Positions 7,496 through 13,047 of a stretch of 13,047 nt of DNA are shown in pieces. Position numbers and translations under genes: made by a program. The stretch is from a bacterium UBA6115 (GTDB lineage Bacteria > Bacillota_A > Clostridia > Christensenellales > Aristaeellaceae): positions 1 to 13,047 of the forward strand of contig DIWD01000009.1 in NCBI GenBank assembly GCA_002428405.1, read 5' to 3'. Positions within the stretch are counted from its first letter, which is position 1; every line of letters starts with the position of its first letter. Below the pieces are notes generated by a model. The model was given only the letters and a program-made list of their open reading frames with translations. It was not told the DNA's origin and did no database searches.

Positions 7496-9033
7496 GCGCT
7501 CACCCCTTCCGTCTTCATCCGCTTGGCGCCGGCCATGTACAAGCCCAGCTCCTGCACGCTCACCTCATGCGGCCTGAACTCACCCACGATCTCGCCCTCA
7601 TACATCACCAGGATGCGGTCGGACACGTTCATCACTTCCTCCAGCTCCAGGCTGACCAGCAGCACCGCGCGCATCTCATCCCGCGCGCGCACGATCTGGG
7701 AATGGATGTACTCGATCGCGCCAACATCCAGCCCACGGGTGGGCTGCACCGCGACCAGCAGATCCCGGCCCAGGTCCATCTCCCGTGCCACGATGGCCTT
7801 TTGCTGGTTTCCCCCGGACATGCTGCGGGTCGAGGTCTCCGGCCCTTCCCCCGCGCGCACGTCATACTGCGCGATCAGTTTTTCCGCGTATGCCCGCACC
7901 GCGTCCTCGCGTATGACGCCGCGATTTTGGAACGCGCCTTCCCAGTAGCGCTGCAGCACCAGGTTATCCTGCAGGGTGAAGTCCAGGATCAGCCCGTGCT
8001 TGTGCCGGTCCTCCGGGATGTGGCTCATGCCTGCGACCGAACGGTCGCGCACCGCGGCTTGGGAGATGTCCTTGCCCTTGAGCGTGATCTGCCCGCCGGA
8101 GATCTTTTCAAGCCCGGTCAGGGCGGACACGAACTCCGTCTGCCCGTTTCCCTCAATGCCCGCCAGGCAGACGATCTCGCCCCGGCGGACGCTGAAGGAC
8201 ACGTCCCTGACCGCGTTCTTTTTGTGCAGTTTGGAGGGCACGGTGACCCCTTTCACCTCCAGTACGGTCTCCCCGGGTTCCAGGTCTTTCTTGTCCACTG
8301 TGAAGCTGATCTCACGCCCCACCATCAAACGGGAAAGCTTGTGCGTGTCGGTGTCCGCAATGTCCACCGTGCCCATCAGCCTGCCCTTGCGCAGCACCGT
8401 GCAGCGGTCGGCCACCGCCATGATCTCGTTGAGTTTATGGGTAATAAATAGAATGGACTTGCCCTCTCTGGCGAAGGAGCGCATGATGCCCATCAGTTCG
8501 TCGATCTCCTGCGGGGTGAGCACCGCGGTGGGTTCGTCAAAAATGAGGATCTCGTTGTCCCGGTAGAGCATCTTGAGGATCTCCACCCGCTGCTGCATGC
8601 CCACGGAAATGTCCTCGATCAGCGCGTCCGGGTCGACCTTCAGCCCGTAGCTCTCCGACAGGGCCATCACCTTTTTGCGCGCCTCGTCCTTCCTCAGCAG
8701 CCCCAGGCGCGTGGTTTCAGCCCCCAGGATGATGTTGTCCAGGACGGTGAATACCTCCACCAGCTTGAAGTGCTGGTGCACCATGCCGATACGGAGCGCG
8801 TTGGCGTCGTTGGGGGTGTTGATCCTGACCTCTTTCCCGTTCATCAGGATCCGTCCCCGTTCCGGTTGGTACAGGCCGAACAGCACGCTCATCAGCGTGC
8901 TCTTGCCCGCGCCATTCTCGCCCAGCAACGCGTGGATCTCCCCGCGGCGCAGCCGCAGGGTCACGTCGTCGTTGGCCCTCACCCCGGGGAAGTCTTTGGT
9001 AATGCCCAGCATCTCGATGACATAATCGTTCAT
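7492..9033 (-). CDS. ABC transporter ATPase with two nucleotide-binding domains, BMP/nucleoside type (NupO-like)
   Basis: This double ATPase drives the two permeases downstream. It has 513 residues, the usual size for YufO/NupO/RnsB. Domain 1 has Walker A GENGAGKST at 38-46, a divergent signature SVGMQQ at 143-148, Walker B ILIFDE at 162-167 and switch histidine in ITHKL near 199. Domain 2 has a degenerate Walker A, GIEGNGQTE at 292-300, without the usual lysine. It then has SGGNQQK and VAVQPTRGLDVGA in place of a normal Walker B glutamate. This asymmetry is normal for the sugar/nucleoside group and does not mean decay. The ribosome site is only AGAGGG. The gene sits behind a strong terminator but has its own candidate promoter at 9109-9137. 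Confidence 0.93.
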   Translation of the reverse strand: MNDYVIEMLGITKDFPGVRANDDVTLRLRRGEIHALLGENGAGKSTLMSVLFGLYQPERGRILMNGKEVRINTPNDANALRIGMVHQHFKLVEVFTVLDNIILGAETTRLGLLRKDEARKKVMALSESYGLKVDPDALIEDISVGMQQRVEILKMLYRDNEILIFDEPTAVLTPQEIDELMGIMRSFAREGKSILFITHKLNEIMAVADRCTVLRKGRLMGTVDIADTDTHKLSRLMVGREISFTVDKKDLEPGETVLEVKGVTVPSKLHKKNAVRDVSFSVRRGEIVCLAGIEGNGQTEFVSALTGLEKISGGQITLKGKDISQAAVRDRSVAGMSHIPEDRHKHGLILDFTLQDNLVLQRYWEGAFQNRGVIREDAVRAYAEKLIAQYDVRAGEGPETSTRSMSGGNQQKAIVAREMDLGRDLLVAVQPTRGLDVGAIEYIHSQIVRARDEMRAVLLVSLELEEVMNVSDRILVMYEGEIVGEFRPHEVSVQELGLYMAGAKRMKTEGVSA

Positions 9034-9108
9034 GGCACGCCCTCTTGTCTGAGCTTTTGGCGTTGGCGGCCGCGCGGGAACGCTGCCGGACGCAGTTTTA
9101 TTGTTCTA

Positions 9109-9137
9109 TTTATACCATATAAGAACAAAGATTTCCA
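9109..9137 (-). promoter_or_regulatory. Internal promoter for the ATPase/permease part of the BMP operon
   Basis: On the minus strand, TGGAAA (9137-9132), a 17-bp spacer and TATAAA (9114-9109) form a promoter. TGG immediately before the -10 box makes it an extended -10. The start would be near 9102, giving a leader of about 68 nt. It lies just downstream of the binding-protein terminator, which is the expected place for a second promoter. The -35 match is partial. Confidence 0.5.
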
Positions 9138-9157
9138 TGACGGATTTTGCCCCGTCA
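9138..9157. promoter_or_regulatory. Inverted repeat abutting the internal promoter, candidate operator
   Basis: TGACGG (9138-9143) and CCGTCA (9152-9157) are perfect 6-bp arms with an 8-bp spacer. They directly touch the -35 box of the internal BMP promoter on its upstream side. The site could bind an activator or be part of the transcript from the upstream gene. The evidence is positional only. Confidence 0.3.
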
Positions 9158-9170
9158 AAAAACACAAATG

Positions 9171-9199
9171 AAAAAGCCGGAGGACGTGTCCTCCGGCTT
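9171..9199 (-). terminator. Rho-independent terminator after the BMP binding-protein gene
   Basis: Read on the minus strand, a perfect 12-bp inverted repeat (AAGCCGGAGGAC and its complement, effective loop CACG) occupies 9199-9174. Its last arm runs into TTTTT (9175-9171). It lies 17 nt after the binding-protein stop. It should stop most transcripts there, so that binding protein is made in excess over the ATPase and permeases. Confidence 0.85.
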
Positions 9200-9215
9200 C
9201 CGGTTGACAGGATAA

Positions 9216-10262
9216 TCAGTTCTGGTAATCCACCACGGCGTTGGTGACCGCGGGCACTGCGTCGATCGCAGGGCTCACCACGATGGTTTCGTTTTTCAAC
9301 TGCTCAAACAGCGCGTTGTACTCTTCGACCGTAAACTTGGCAAAACGCCAGGAGTCCGGAGCGGTGGGCAGGCCTACGGCGTCGTCCTTGGCGCCAAATG
9401 TCGCCGTCACACCCTGCATGTTCTCAGGCATAACGCCGCCATTGTCGTAGATCGCCTCAAGGGATAGTTTAATGAACTCGGTCAGCGCTTTCGTGGCGCT
9501 GGTGATGACGCGGGGGCTGACGTAGCTCTGGTCAACGTCCACGCCGATGACCATCTTGTCGGCCTCTTCAGCCGCGGCTACCAATGACAGGTAGATGCCG
9601 CCGCCGCAGGCGAAGACGATCTCTGTGCCTTCAGTGTACCAGCTGCCCATCTTGTTCTTGACATCATCTGTCGGCCAGAACACATCGCTGTACCAGTACT
9701 TGATGTCGACCTGGATGCTCATTTCCTTGGCGGCTGCGTCAGCGCCCTGCACAAAGCCAAAGCCATAGCGCACAACAGCGGGGACCGCCATGCCTCCCAG
9801 GAAGCCCAGCTTGGTATATCCATCCTTGACCGCAGCGTAACCGGCCAGGTAGCCCGCCTGCTCTTCCTGATAAAGGATAGAATAGGTGTTTTTTGCTGCA
9901 ACACCCGCCGGAGCGGTGTCAACCAGAATAAAGTTCACTTCAGGATATAGCTCCTGTGCAACACCCATTGCTTCCGCAAACAGGAAACCAGGCGTCAGAA
10001 CCACCTTGGCTCCTTTTTCGATTGCGGATACAACGGTTTCCACTCGTGCGTCCAGGCTGTCTTCACTGGGTTGGTAATAAGCATAGGTCTTGCCGGTTTC
10101 AGCGGCAAAATCCTTGATGCCCTGGTAAGAATACTGATTGAAGCTCTGGTCATCGATATTGCCCACGTCCGTCACCAGCGCCAGTTCGTAGGTTCCCTCA
10201 GCAAGGCCCATGACCGGCAGGGCCAGGGCGAGGATCAGGGCAAGCGCCAACAGTTTCCTCAT
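9216..10262 (-). CDS. BMP/PnrA-type substrate-binding protein (purine nucleoside-like), no lipobox
   Basis: This is the external receptor of the BMP importer and first gene of its operon, 348 residues from the chosen start. ATG at 10262 follows AAGGAGG by 8 nt and opens a clean signal peptide (MRKLLALALILALALP...GLAEG). The longer reading to 10304 would add 14 polar residues and skip the ribosome site. The mature protein begins ELALVTDVGNIDDQSFNQ, the ligand-pocket hallmark of the BMP/Med/PnrA family. ILVDTAPA, GYLAGYAAV, FLGGMAVPAVVRYGFGF and VIGVDVDQ follow. These correspond to the Asp/Phe residues that hold purine nucleosides in PnrA. The cysteine of the usual BMP lipoproteins is missing, so the protein is predicted to be secreted. 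The ligand is probably a nucleoside, but sugar-binding relatives exist. Confidence 0.9.
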   Translation of the reverse strand: MRKLLALALILALALPVMGLAEGTYELALVTDVGNIDDQSFNQYSYQGIKDFAAETGKTYAYYQPSEDSLDARVETVVSAIEKGAKVVLTPGFLFAEAMGVAQELYPEVNFILVDTAPAGVAAKNTYSILYQEEQAGYLAGYAAVKDGYTKLGFLGGMAVPAVVRYGFGFVQGADAAAKEMSIQVDIKYWYSDVFWPTDDVKNKMGSWYTEGTEIVFACGGGIYLSLVAAAEEADKMVIGVDVDQSYVSPRVITSATKALTEFIKLSLEAIYDNGGVMPENMQGVTATFGAKDDAVGLPTAPDSWRFAKFTVEEYNALFEQLKNETIVVSPAIDAVPAVTNAVVDYQN

Positions 10263-10285
10263 GGATGGTTCCTCCTTCAGTTTTG

Positions 10286-10304
10286 TTGGAAACAGCGTTT
10301 CCAA
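10286..10304. promoter_or_regulatory. Perfect 19-bp palindrome just after the BMP transcription start, candidate operator
   Basis: TTGGAAAC, a 3-bp spacer AGC and GTTTCCAA form 8-bp perfect arms. They lie at about +3 to +21 of the BMP transcript and end 24 nt before the start codon. A bound protein there would block transcription. The GGAAAC..GTTTCC core is reminiscent of LacI-family operators, but no regulator gene is in the window, so the binder is unknown. Confidence 0.65.
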
Positions 10305-10313
10305 TGTAAGAAG

Positions 10314-10342
10314 AGTATACCACCGCGGCCCTCCTTATTCAA
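10314..10342 (-). promoter_or_regulatory. Sigma-A promoter of the BMP operon
   Basis: On the minus strand, TTGAAT (10342-10337), a 17-bp spacer and TATACT (10319-10314) form the promoter. TGG just before the -10 box adds an extended -10. The transcript would start near 10307 with a leader of about 45 nt. Confidence 0.8.
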
Positions 10343-10349
10343 GGAAATC

Positions 10350-10365
10350 TTCCCCGGCCGGGGAA
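10350..10365. promoter_or_regulatory. 16-bp perfect palindrome between two divergent promoters, candidate shared operator
   Basis: TTCCCCGG is immediately followed by its own complement CCGGGGAA with no spacer. It fills the gap between the -35 box of the BMP operon (7 bp away) and directly abuts the -35 box of the fucosidase (starts at 10366). A single bound regulator could act on both genes at once. This role is inferred. Confidence 0.6.
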
Positions 10366-10394
10366 TTGTCAAGCCGGCCCCGCGGCCTTACAAT
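10366..10394 (+). promoter_or_regulatory. Sigma-A promoter of the fucosidase gene
   Basis: TTGTCA (10366-10371), a 17-bp spacer and TACAAT (10389-10394) form the promoter. The start would be near 10401, 25 nt before the fucosidase ATG. The spacer contains CCGCGGCC (10380-10387), and the spacer of the opposing BMP promoter contains the same octamer (10323-10330). Confidence 0.8.
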
Positions 10395-10425
10395 GGGCAG
10401 GAAAACAACCATAAGGAGGCCCGAT

Positions 10426-11673
10426 ATGCTCTCTCACAAGGACAGCCATTGGTGGCTGAACGCCAAGTTCGGCCTGTTTATTCACTGGGGGCTTTACGCC
10501 GTTCCGGCAGGGGAGTGGAAGGGACAGAAGACCCGGAACATCGCCGAATGGATCATGCACGACCTGAAGATCCCCAGGGAGGAATACGCGCGTCTTGCGG
10601 AGCGTTTTGACCCGAAAGAGTTTGACGCGGAGGGCATTGCGAAGATGGCGAAGGACGCGGGCATGCGCTACCTGGTGCTGACCGCCAAGCACCATGACGG
10701 CTTTTCCATGTTTCACACCAAAGCCGACCCCTACAACGTCGTGGACGCGACGCCCTGGGCCCGTGATATCGCGAAGGCTTTCCGGAAGGCCTGCGAAAAG
10801 CACGGGCTGAAGCTGGGCTTTTACTACTCCCAGGCGCAGGACTGGTATCATCCGGGCGGGCTGGAAACAGGCGTGAGGGACGAAAACCCGGGTTTCCAGG
10901 ACTACCTGGATACGAAATGCTTCCCCCAGGTGCGGGAGCTGCTGACCAACTACGGCGACATCGGCCTGATCTGGTTTGACACACCCATCAGCATGACCCG
11001 GGAACAGTCCGCCGCCCTGAAGGCCCTGGTCAAGGGGTTCCAGCCGGACTGCCTGATTTCAGGCCGCATCGGCAGCGGACTGGGCGATTACATGACCACC
11101 GGCGACAACTTCATCCCGCTGCTTCCCTATCCGAAGCCCTTTGAGGTGCCCGCCACCATCAACGGCACCTGGGGCTACAACCGCCTGGACACCGGCTGGA
11201 AAAGCGCGAAGCAGCTGATCCGCGACCTGGTGCGGGTGGTCAGCCGGGGCGGCAATTACCTGCTTAACGTCGGCCCGGACGAATTGGGCCGGGTGCCGGA
11301 GGGCAGCGCGGCGGTCCTGCGGGAAATCGGCGCTTTCCTGCAAAGCAGCGGGGAGAGTATTTATGAAACCCGCCCTGTGCCGGCTTATCCCTATGACCTG
11401 CCCTGGCTGGGCATGACCGCGCGGAAGGGCACCCTGTACCTGCACGTCTTTGAGCGACGCAATGATATCTATCTCCTCAACATGGGCAACCGCCTGAAAC
11501 GGGCCAGCCTGCTTCATGACGGCAGGGAGCTTTCCTTCTGGCAGGGGCGCACCTGCGAGGGAGTGTTCAGCTGGTCCATCCGCCTGCCGGAAGGGCTGCC
11601 GGAGACCTCCGACCTGGTCGTCAAAGCCGAGACGGAAGAAGACGAAATCCGGTTCGAGCCGATTGAGGATTGA
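10426..11673 (+). CDS. Alpha-L-fucosidase, GH29 family, cytoplasmic
   Basis: This enzyme removes terminal alpha-L-fucose from oligosaccharides or glycoconjugates. It has 415 residues from the ATG at 10426, which follows TAAGGAGG by 6 nt. An open frame extends upstream to 10210 but crosses the promoter. GH29 marks are FGLFIHWGLYA with H20 near the N-terminus, TAKHHDGF with H89-H90, the WYHP loop near 140-143, and IGLIWFD with D185 as the nucleophile. PFEVPATINGTWGY (E240 a candidate acid/base) and GGNYLLNVGPDE follow. A short beta-rich C-terminal part follows the barrel. There is no signal peptide, so it should act on substrate already inside the cell. The gene is transcribed divergently from the BMP importer. 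Its stop codon overlaps the A-run of the RidA terminator. The family is certain; linkage preference is unknown. Confidence 0.93.
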   Translation: MLSHKDSHWWLNAKFGLFIHWGLYAVPAGEWKGQKTRNIAEWIMHDLKIPREEYARLAERFDPKEFDAEGIAKMAKDAGMRYLVLTAKHHDGFSMFHTKADPYNVVDATPWARDIAKAFRKACEKHGLKLGFYYSQAQDWYHPGGLETGVRDENPGFQDYLDTKCFPQVRELLTNYGDIGLIWFDTPISMTREQSAALKALVKGFQPDCLISGRIGSGLGDYMTTGDNFIPLLPYPKPFEVPATINGTWGYNRLDTGWKSAKQLIRDLVRVVSRGGNYLLNVGPDELGRVPEGSAAVLREIGAFLQSSGESIYETRPVPAYPYDLPWLGMTARKGTLYLHVFERRNDIYLLNMGNRLKRASLLHDGRELSFWQGRTCEGVFSWSIRLPEGLPETSDLVVKAETEEDEIRFEPIED

Positions 11674-11695
11674 AAAAAGCGGAGATGTTCTCCGC
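11673..11695 (-). terminator. Rho-independent terminator of the RidA gene
   Basis: Read on the minus strand, GCGGAGA, a 3-nt loop and TCTCCGC (11695-11679) are followed by TTTTTT (11678-11673). It lies about 25 nt after the RidA stop. The T-run overlaps the fucosidase stop region on the other strand. In the plus direction no T-run follows, so the fucosidase transcript has no clear terminator here. Confidence 0.8.
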
Positions 11696-11719
11696 AGTGC
11701 CGAAACCTTTCCTTTTGGA

Positions 11720-12106
11720 TCAGTCCTTTTGCGCGATCAGCTCGATCTCCACCAGCGCCCCCTTGGGCAGGGCACGGACGGCGACGGTGGAGCGTGCGGG
11801 CTTGCTGATGAAATAGTCCGCGTAGACCTCGTTGAAGGCAGCGAAGTCCGCCATGTCCGTGAGGAAGCAGGTGGTCTTGAGCACCCGGTCAAAGCCGGAG
11901 CCGGCCGCCTTGAGCACCGCGCCCAGGTTGCGGGCGCACTGGGCTGTCTGCGCGCGGATGTCCCCGGGGACCAGCGCGCCTGTGGCGGGGTCGATGGGTG
12001 TCTGGCCGGAGAGGAACAGCAGGTCCCCAAAGGCAATGCCGGCTGAATAGGGGCCCAGGGCGGCGGGCGCTTCCGGGGCTGTGACGGGCTTCATGTCAGG
12101 CTTCAT
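11720..12106 (-). CDS. ridA: RidA family reactive enamine/imine deaminase
   Basis: RidA proteins hydrolyse reactive 2-aminoacrylate and related enamines/imines made by PLP enzymes, releasing ammonia and a 2-keto acid, and so protect those enzymes. The protein has 128 residues, the normal length. Marks are GPYSAGI at 18-24, FLSGQTPIDPATG at 31-43, NLGAVLKAAG, and PARSTV with R105, which falls at the same number as the catalytic Arg of E. coli RidA. E120 lies in VEIELIA. All key residues are present, which argues for an active archetypal RidA rather than an Rid2-7 relative. The first ATG (12106) has GGGGAAAG in front; the second Met codon, at 12094, has no ribosome site. It is a single-gene unit with its own terminator. 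No good promoter was found; TTTACA-N18-TAAGGT on the minus strand is weak. Confidence 0.9.
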   Translation of the reverse strand: MKPDMKPVTAPEAPAALGPYSAGIAFGDLLFLSGQTPIDPATGALVPGDIRAQTAQCARNLGAVLKAAGSGFDRVLKTTCFLTDMADFAAFNEVYADYFISKPARSTVAVRALPKGALVEIELIAQKD

Positions 12107-12128
12107 ATTCTTTCCCCGTTTCCTTTGA

Positions 12129-12145
12129 GGTAGCTTGATACTACC
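12129..12145. promoter_or_regulatory. Small inverted repeat in the ridA leader/promoter region
   Basis: GGTAG and CTACC form 5-bp arms around CTTGATA, 23-39 bp upstream of the ridA start. It may be an operator or a small RNA hairpin. The arms are short, so chance is possible. Confidence 0.25.
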
Positions 12146-12232
12146 CCCACCTTACCACAGGGAAAAGAAGGCTGTAAAGAATCCGGAAGGGTTTAAGAAG
12201 GTCGATCATATCAAAAACTGACGGCTCGAGTA

Positions 12233-12261
12233 TTGCATTGAATTTCCGGCGCTGATATCCT
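12233..12261 (+). promoter_or_regulatory. Weak candidate promoter for the phosphofructokinase gene
   Basis: TTGCAT (12233-12238), a 17-bp spacer and TATCCT (12256-12261) preceded by TGA give an extended -10. The start would be near 12268. Both boxes are imperfect, and no better candidate was found in the 243-nt gap between ridA and this gene. Confidence 0.3.
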
Positions 12262-12318
12262 GATGCGCAGCATAGCGGTCAGTCGGCAGGCCCCTGCCGC
12301 CGCATCACGGTTTTTTTT
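12261..12318 (+). other. Nested hairpins and T8 run in the phosphofructokinase leader, possible attenuator
   Basis: The inner hairpin is CGGCAGG (12284-12290) with CCTGCCG (12293-12299). It can be extended by GCGG (12275-12278) with CCGC (12300-12303), or enclosed by TGATGCG (12261-12267) with CGCATCA (12301-12307). After CGG a run of eight T occupies 12311-12318, 16 nt before the ribosome site. There is no plus-strand gene upstream that needs a terminator, since ridA points away, so premature termination of the phosphofructokinase transcript is the natural reading. The gap between stem and T-run in the inner form makes this uncertain. Confidence 0.45.
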
Positions 12319-12349
12319 CAGATGGGGTGTGTGAAGGAGAGAAAAAGAT

Positions 12350-13047
12350 ATGCCCAGGTTCAACGCGCTGGTTGCCCAGTCCGGCGGGCCCTCGCCGGTC
12401 ATCAATGCCTCGCTGCAGGGCGTCGTGGAAGCCTGCCTTTCTTCCGGGAAGGCGGACCGCGTGTTCGCCGCCCACCACGGCATTGAGGGGGTGCTGCTGG
12501 AGGAGCTGCTGGACATGGGCCGCCAGGCCCCGGAGGAGCTGGCCCGGCTCAAGCACACCCCCGCCGCGGCGGCGGGCTCCTGCCGCTACAAGCTCAGGGA
12601 CGGCTTTGCGGCGGATTACCAGCGCATCCTGGATGTGTTCCGCGCGCATGACATCCATTATTTCTTCTACATCGGCGGAAATGACTCCATGGATACCGCG
12701 CACAAGGTTGACTTGCTGGCGCGGGAGCAGGGATACGGGCTGAGCGTTATGGGCGTTCCCAAAACGATCGACAACGACCTGGGGGACGAGGAGCGCACCC
12801 TCATCGACCATACCCCGGGATATGGCAGCTGCGCGCGTTACTGGGCCAACCTGATCCGCAACGTCGGGGAGGAAAACCGCGCGATGCGCCCCTCCGAGTG
12901 CGTCAGCGTCATCCAGGCGATGGGACGGGATTCCGGCTTCATCACGGCCTCAGCGCGCCTGGGCGACCCGAAGCGCGAGATGCCGCTGCTGCTCTTCCTG
13001 CCGGAGAGCGGCATCACGGGGGAAGCGCTGCTGGACAGGGTGAACGA
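12350..13047 (+). CDS. pfp: 6-phosphofructokinase, pyrophosphate-type residues (partial, runs off right edge)
   Basis: This glycolytic enzyme interconverts fructose 6-phosphate and fructose 1,6-bisphosphate. 232 complete codons are visible, and a whole protein would be about 400 residues. Marks are QSGGPSPVINAS at 10-21, YIGGNDSMDTA at 107-117, GVPKTIDNDL at 135-144 and QAMGRDSGFITA near 190. ATP-dependent enzymes carry Gly at two key places (GGDGS and PGTIDND). Here these are Asp (D112 of GGNDS) and Lys (K138 of PKTIDND), the residue pair linked to pyrophosphate as phosphoryl donor, which makes the reaction reversible. The ATG at 12350 follows AAGGAGAG by 8 nt. The gene lies behind a structured leader. 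The family is certain; the donor is inferred from those residues. Confidence 0.9.
   Translation, partial: MPRFNALVAQSGGPSPVINASLQGVVEACLSSGKADRVFAAHHGIEGVLLEELLDMGRQAPEELARLKHTPAAAAGSCRYKLRDGFAADYQRILDVFRAHDIHYFFYIGGNDSMDTAHKVDLLAREQGYGLSVMGVPKTIDNDLGDEERTLIDHTPGYGSCARYWANLIRNVGEENRAMRPSECVSVIQAMGRDSGFITASARLGDPKREMPLLLFLPESGITGEALLDRVN

Noticed and set aside
6593..7948. Long plus-strand open frame of 451 codons opposite the BMP permease and ATPase genes
   Set aside because: It is rich in Gln, His, Asp and Gly, crosses two real genes and their overlap, and has no credible ribosome site or domain.
10263..10304. Extended N-terminus of the BMP binding protein (METLFPTKL...)
   Set aside because: It would place polar residues before the signal peptide, overlap the perfect palindrome near the transcription start, and bypass AAGGAGG.
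10263..10313. Purine riboswitch before the nucleoside-type importer
   Set aside because: The leader is only about 45 nt and holds a DNA-type palindrome, with none of the three-way junction elements of a purine aptamer.
10210..10425. Upstream extension of the fucosidase frame
   Set aside because: It crosses the BMP gene start and both divergent promoters. ATG at 10426 has TAAGGAGG in front and fits the family start.

Overview
The window looks like a chromosomal piece of a high-G+C member of the Clostridia (Bacillota). Its Shine-Dalgarno sequences are strong (AAGGAGG type), its promoters resemble the sigma-A consensus with exact 17-bp spacers, and its genes are packed with 4-bp stop/start overlaps. 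Two substrate-binding proteins have plain signal peptides with no lipobox cysteine. From memory, that trait is frequent in Christensenellales/Aristaeella-like gut Clostridia, so this placement is inference. No tRNA, rRNA, CRISPR array, insertion sequence or phage gene is visible.

Layout. (1) 1-4500, minus strand: an ABC importer operon read from a strong promoter at 4435-4463. The order is binding protein, ATPase, fused double permease, then a partial MmcQ/YjbR-like gene that runs off the left edge. A 14-bp-stem hairpin separates the binding-protein gene from the ATPase gene. (2) 4640-5290, plus strand: a CPBP/CAAX-type intramembrane protease gene interrupted by one in-frame TGA. Its missing C-terminus, with the third active-site motif, continues in the same frame. 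(3) 5367-10342, minus strand: a BMP/PnrA-type (purine nucleoside or simple sugar) ABC importer. The order is binding protein, terminator plus internal promoter, double ATPase, and two permeases, related to B. subtilis NupN/NupO/NupP/NupQ. (4) 10366-11673, plus strand: a cytoplasmic GH29 alpha-L-fucosidase transcribed divergently from the BMP operon. Two near-consensus promoters face away from each other around a 16-bp perfect palindrome, and a second perfect palindrome lies just downstream of the BMP transcription start. (5) 11720-12106, minus strand: a RidA-family deaminase with its own terminator. (6) 12350 to the right edge, plus strand: a phosphofructokinase with pyrophosphate-type residues, preceded by a structured leader with a run of eight T.

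How it fits together. The region is mostly nutrient uptake and central carbon metabolism. The most unusual parts are the divergent control region that joins a nucleoside-type importer to an intracellular fucosidase, the protease gene broken by a single TGA exactly where the family has Trp, and the terminator/promoter relay inside the BMP operon. I found no clear new multi-gene defence or mobile system. The novel material here is regulatory and at the level of gene integrity.
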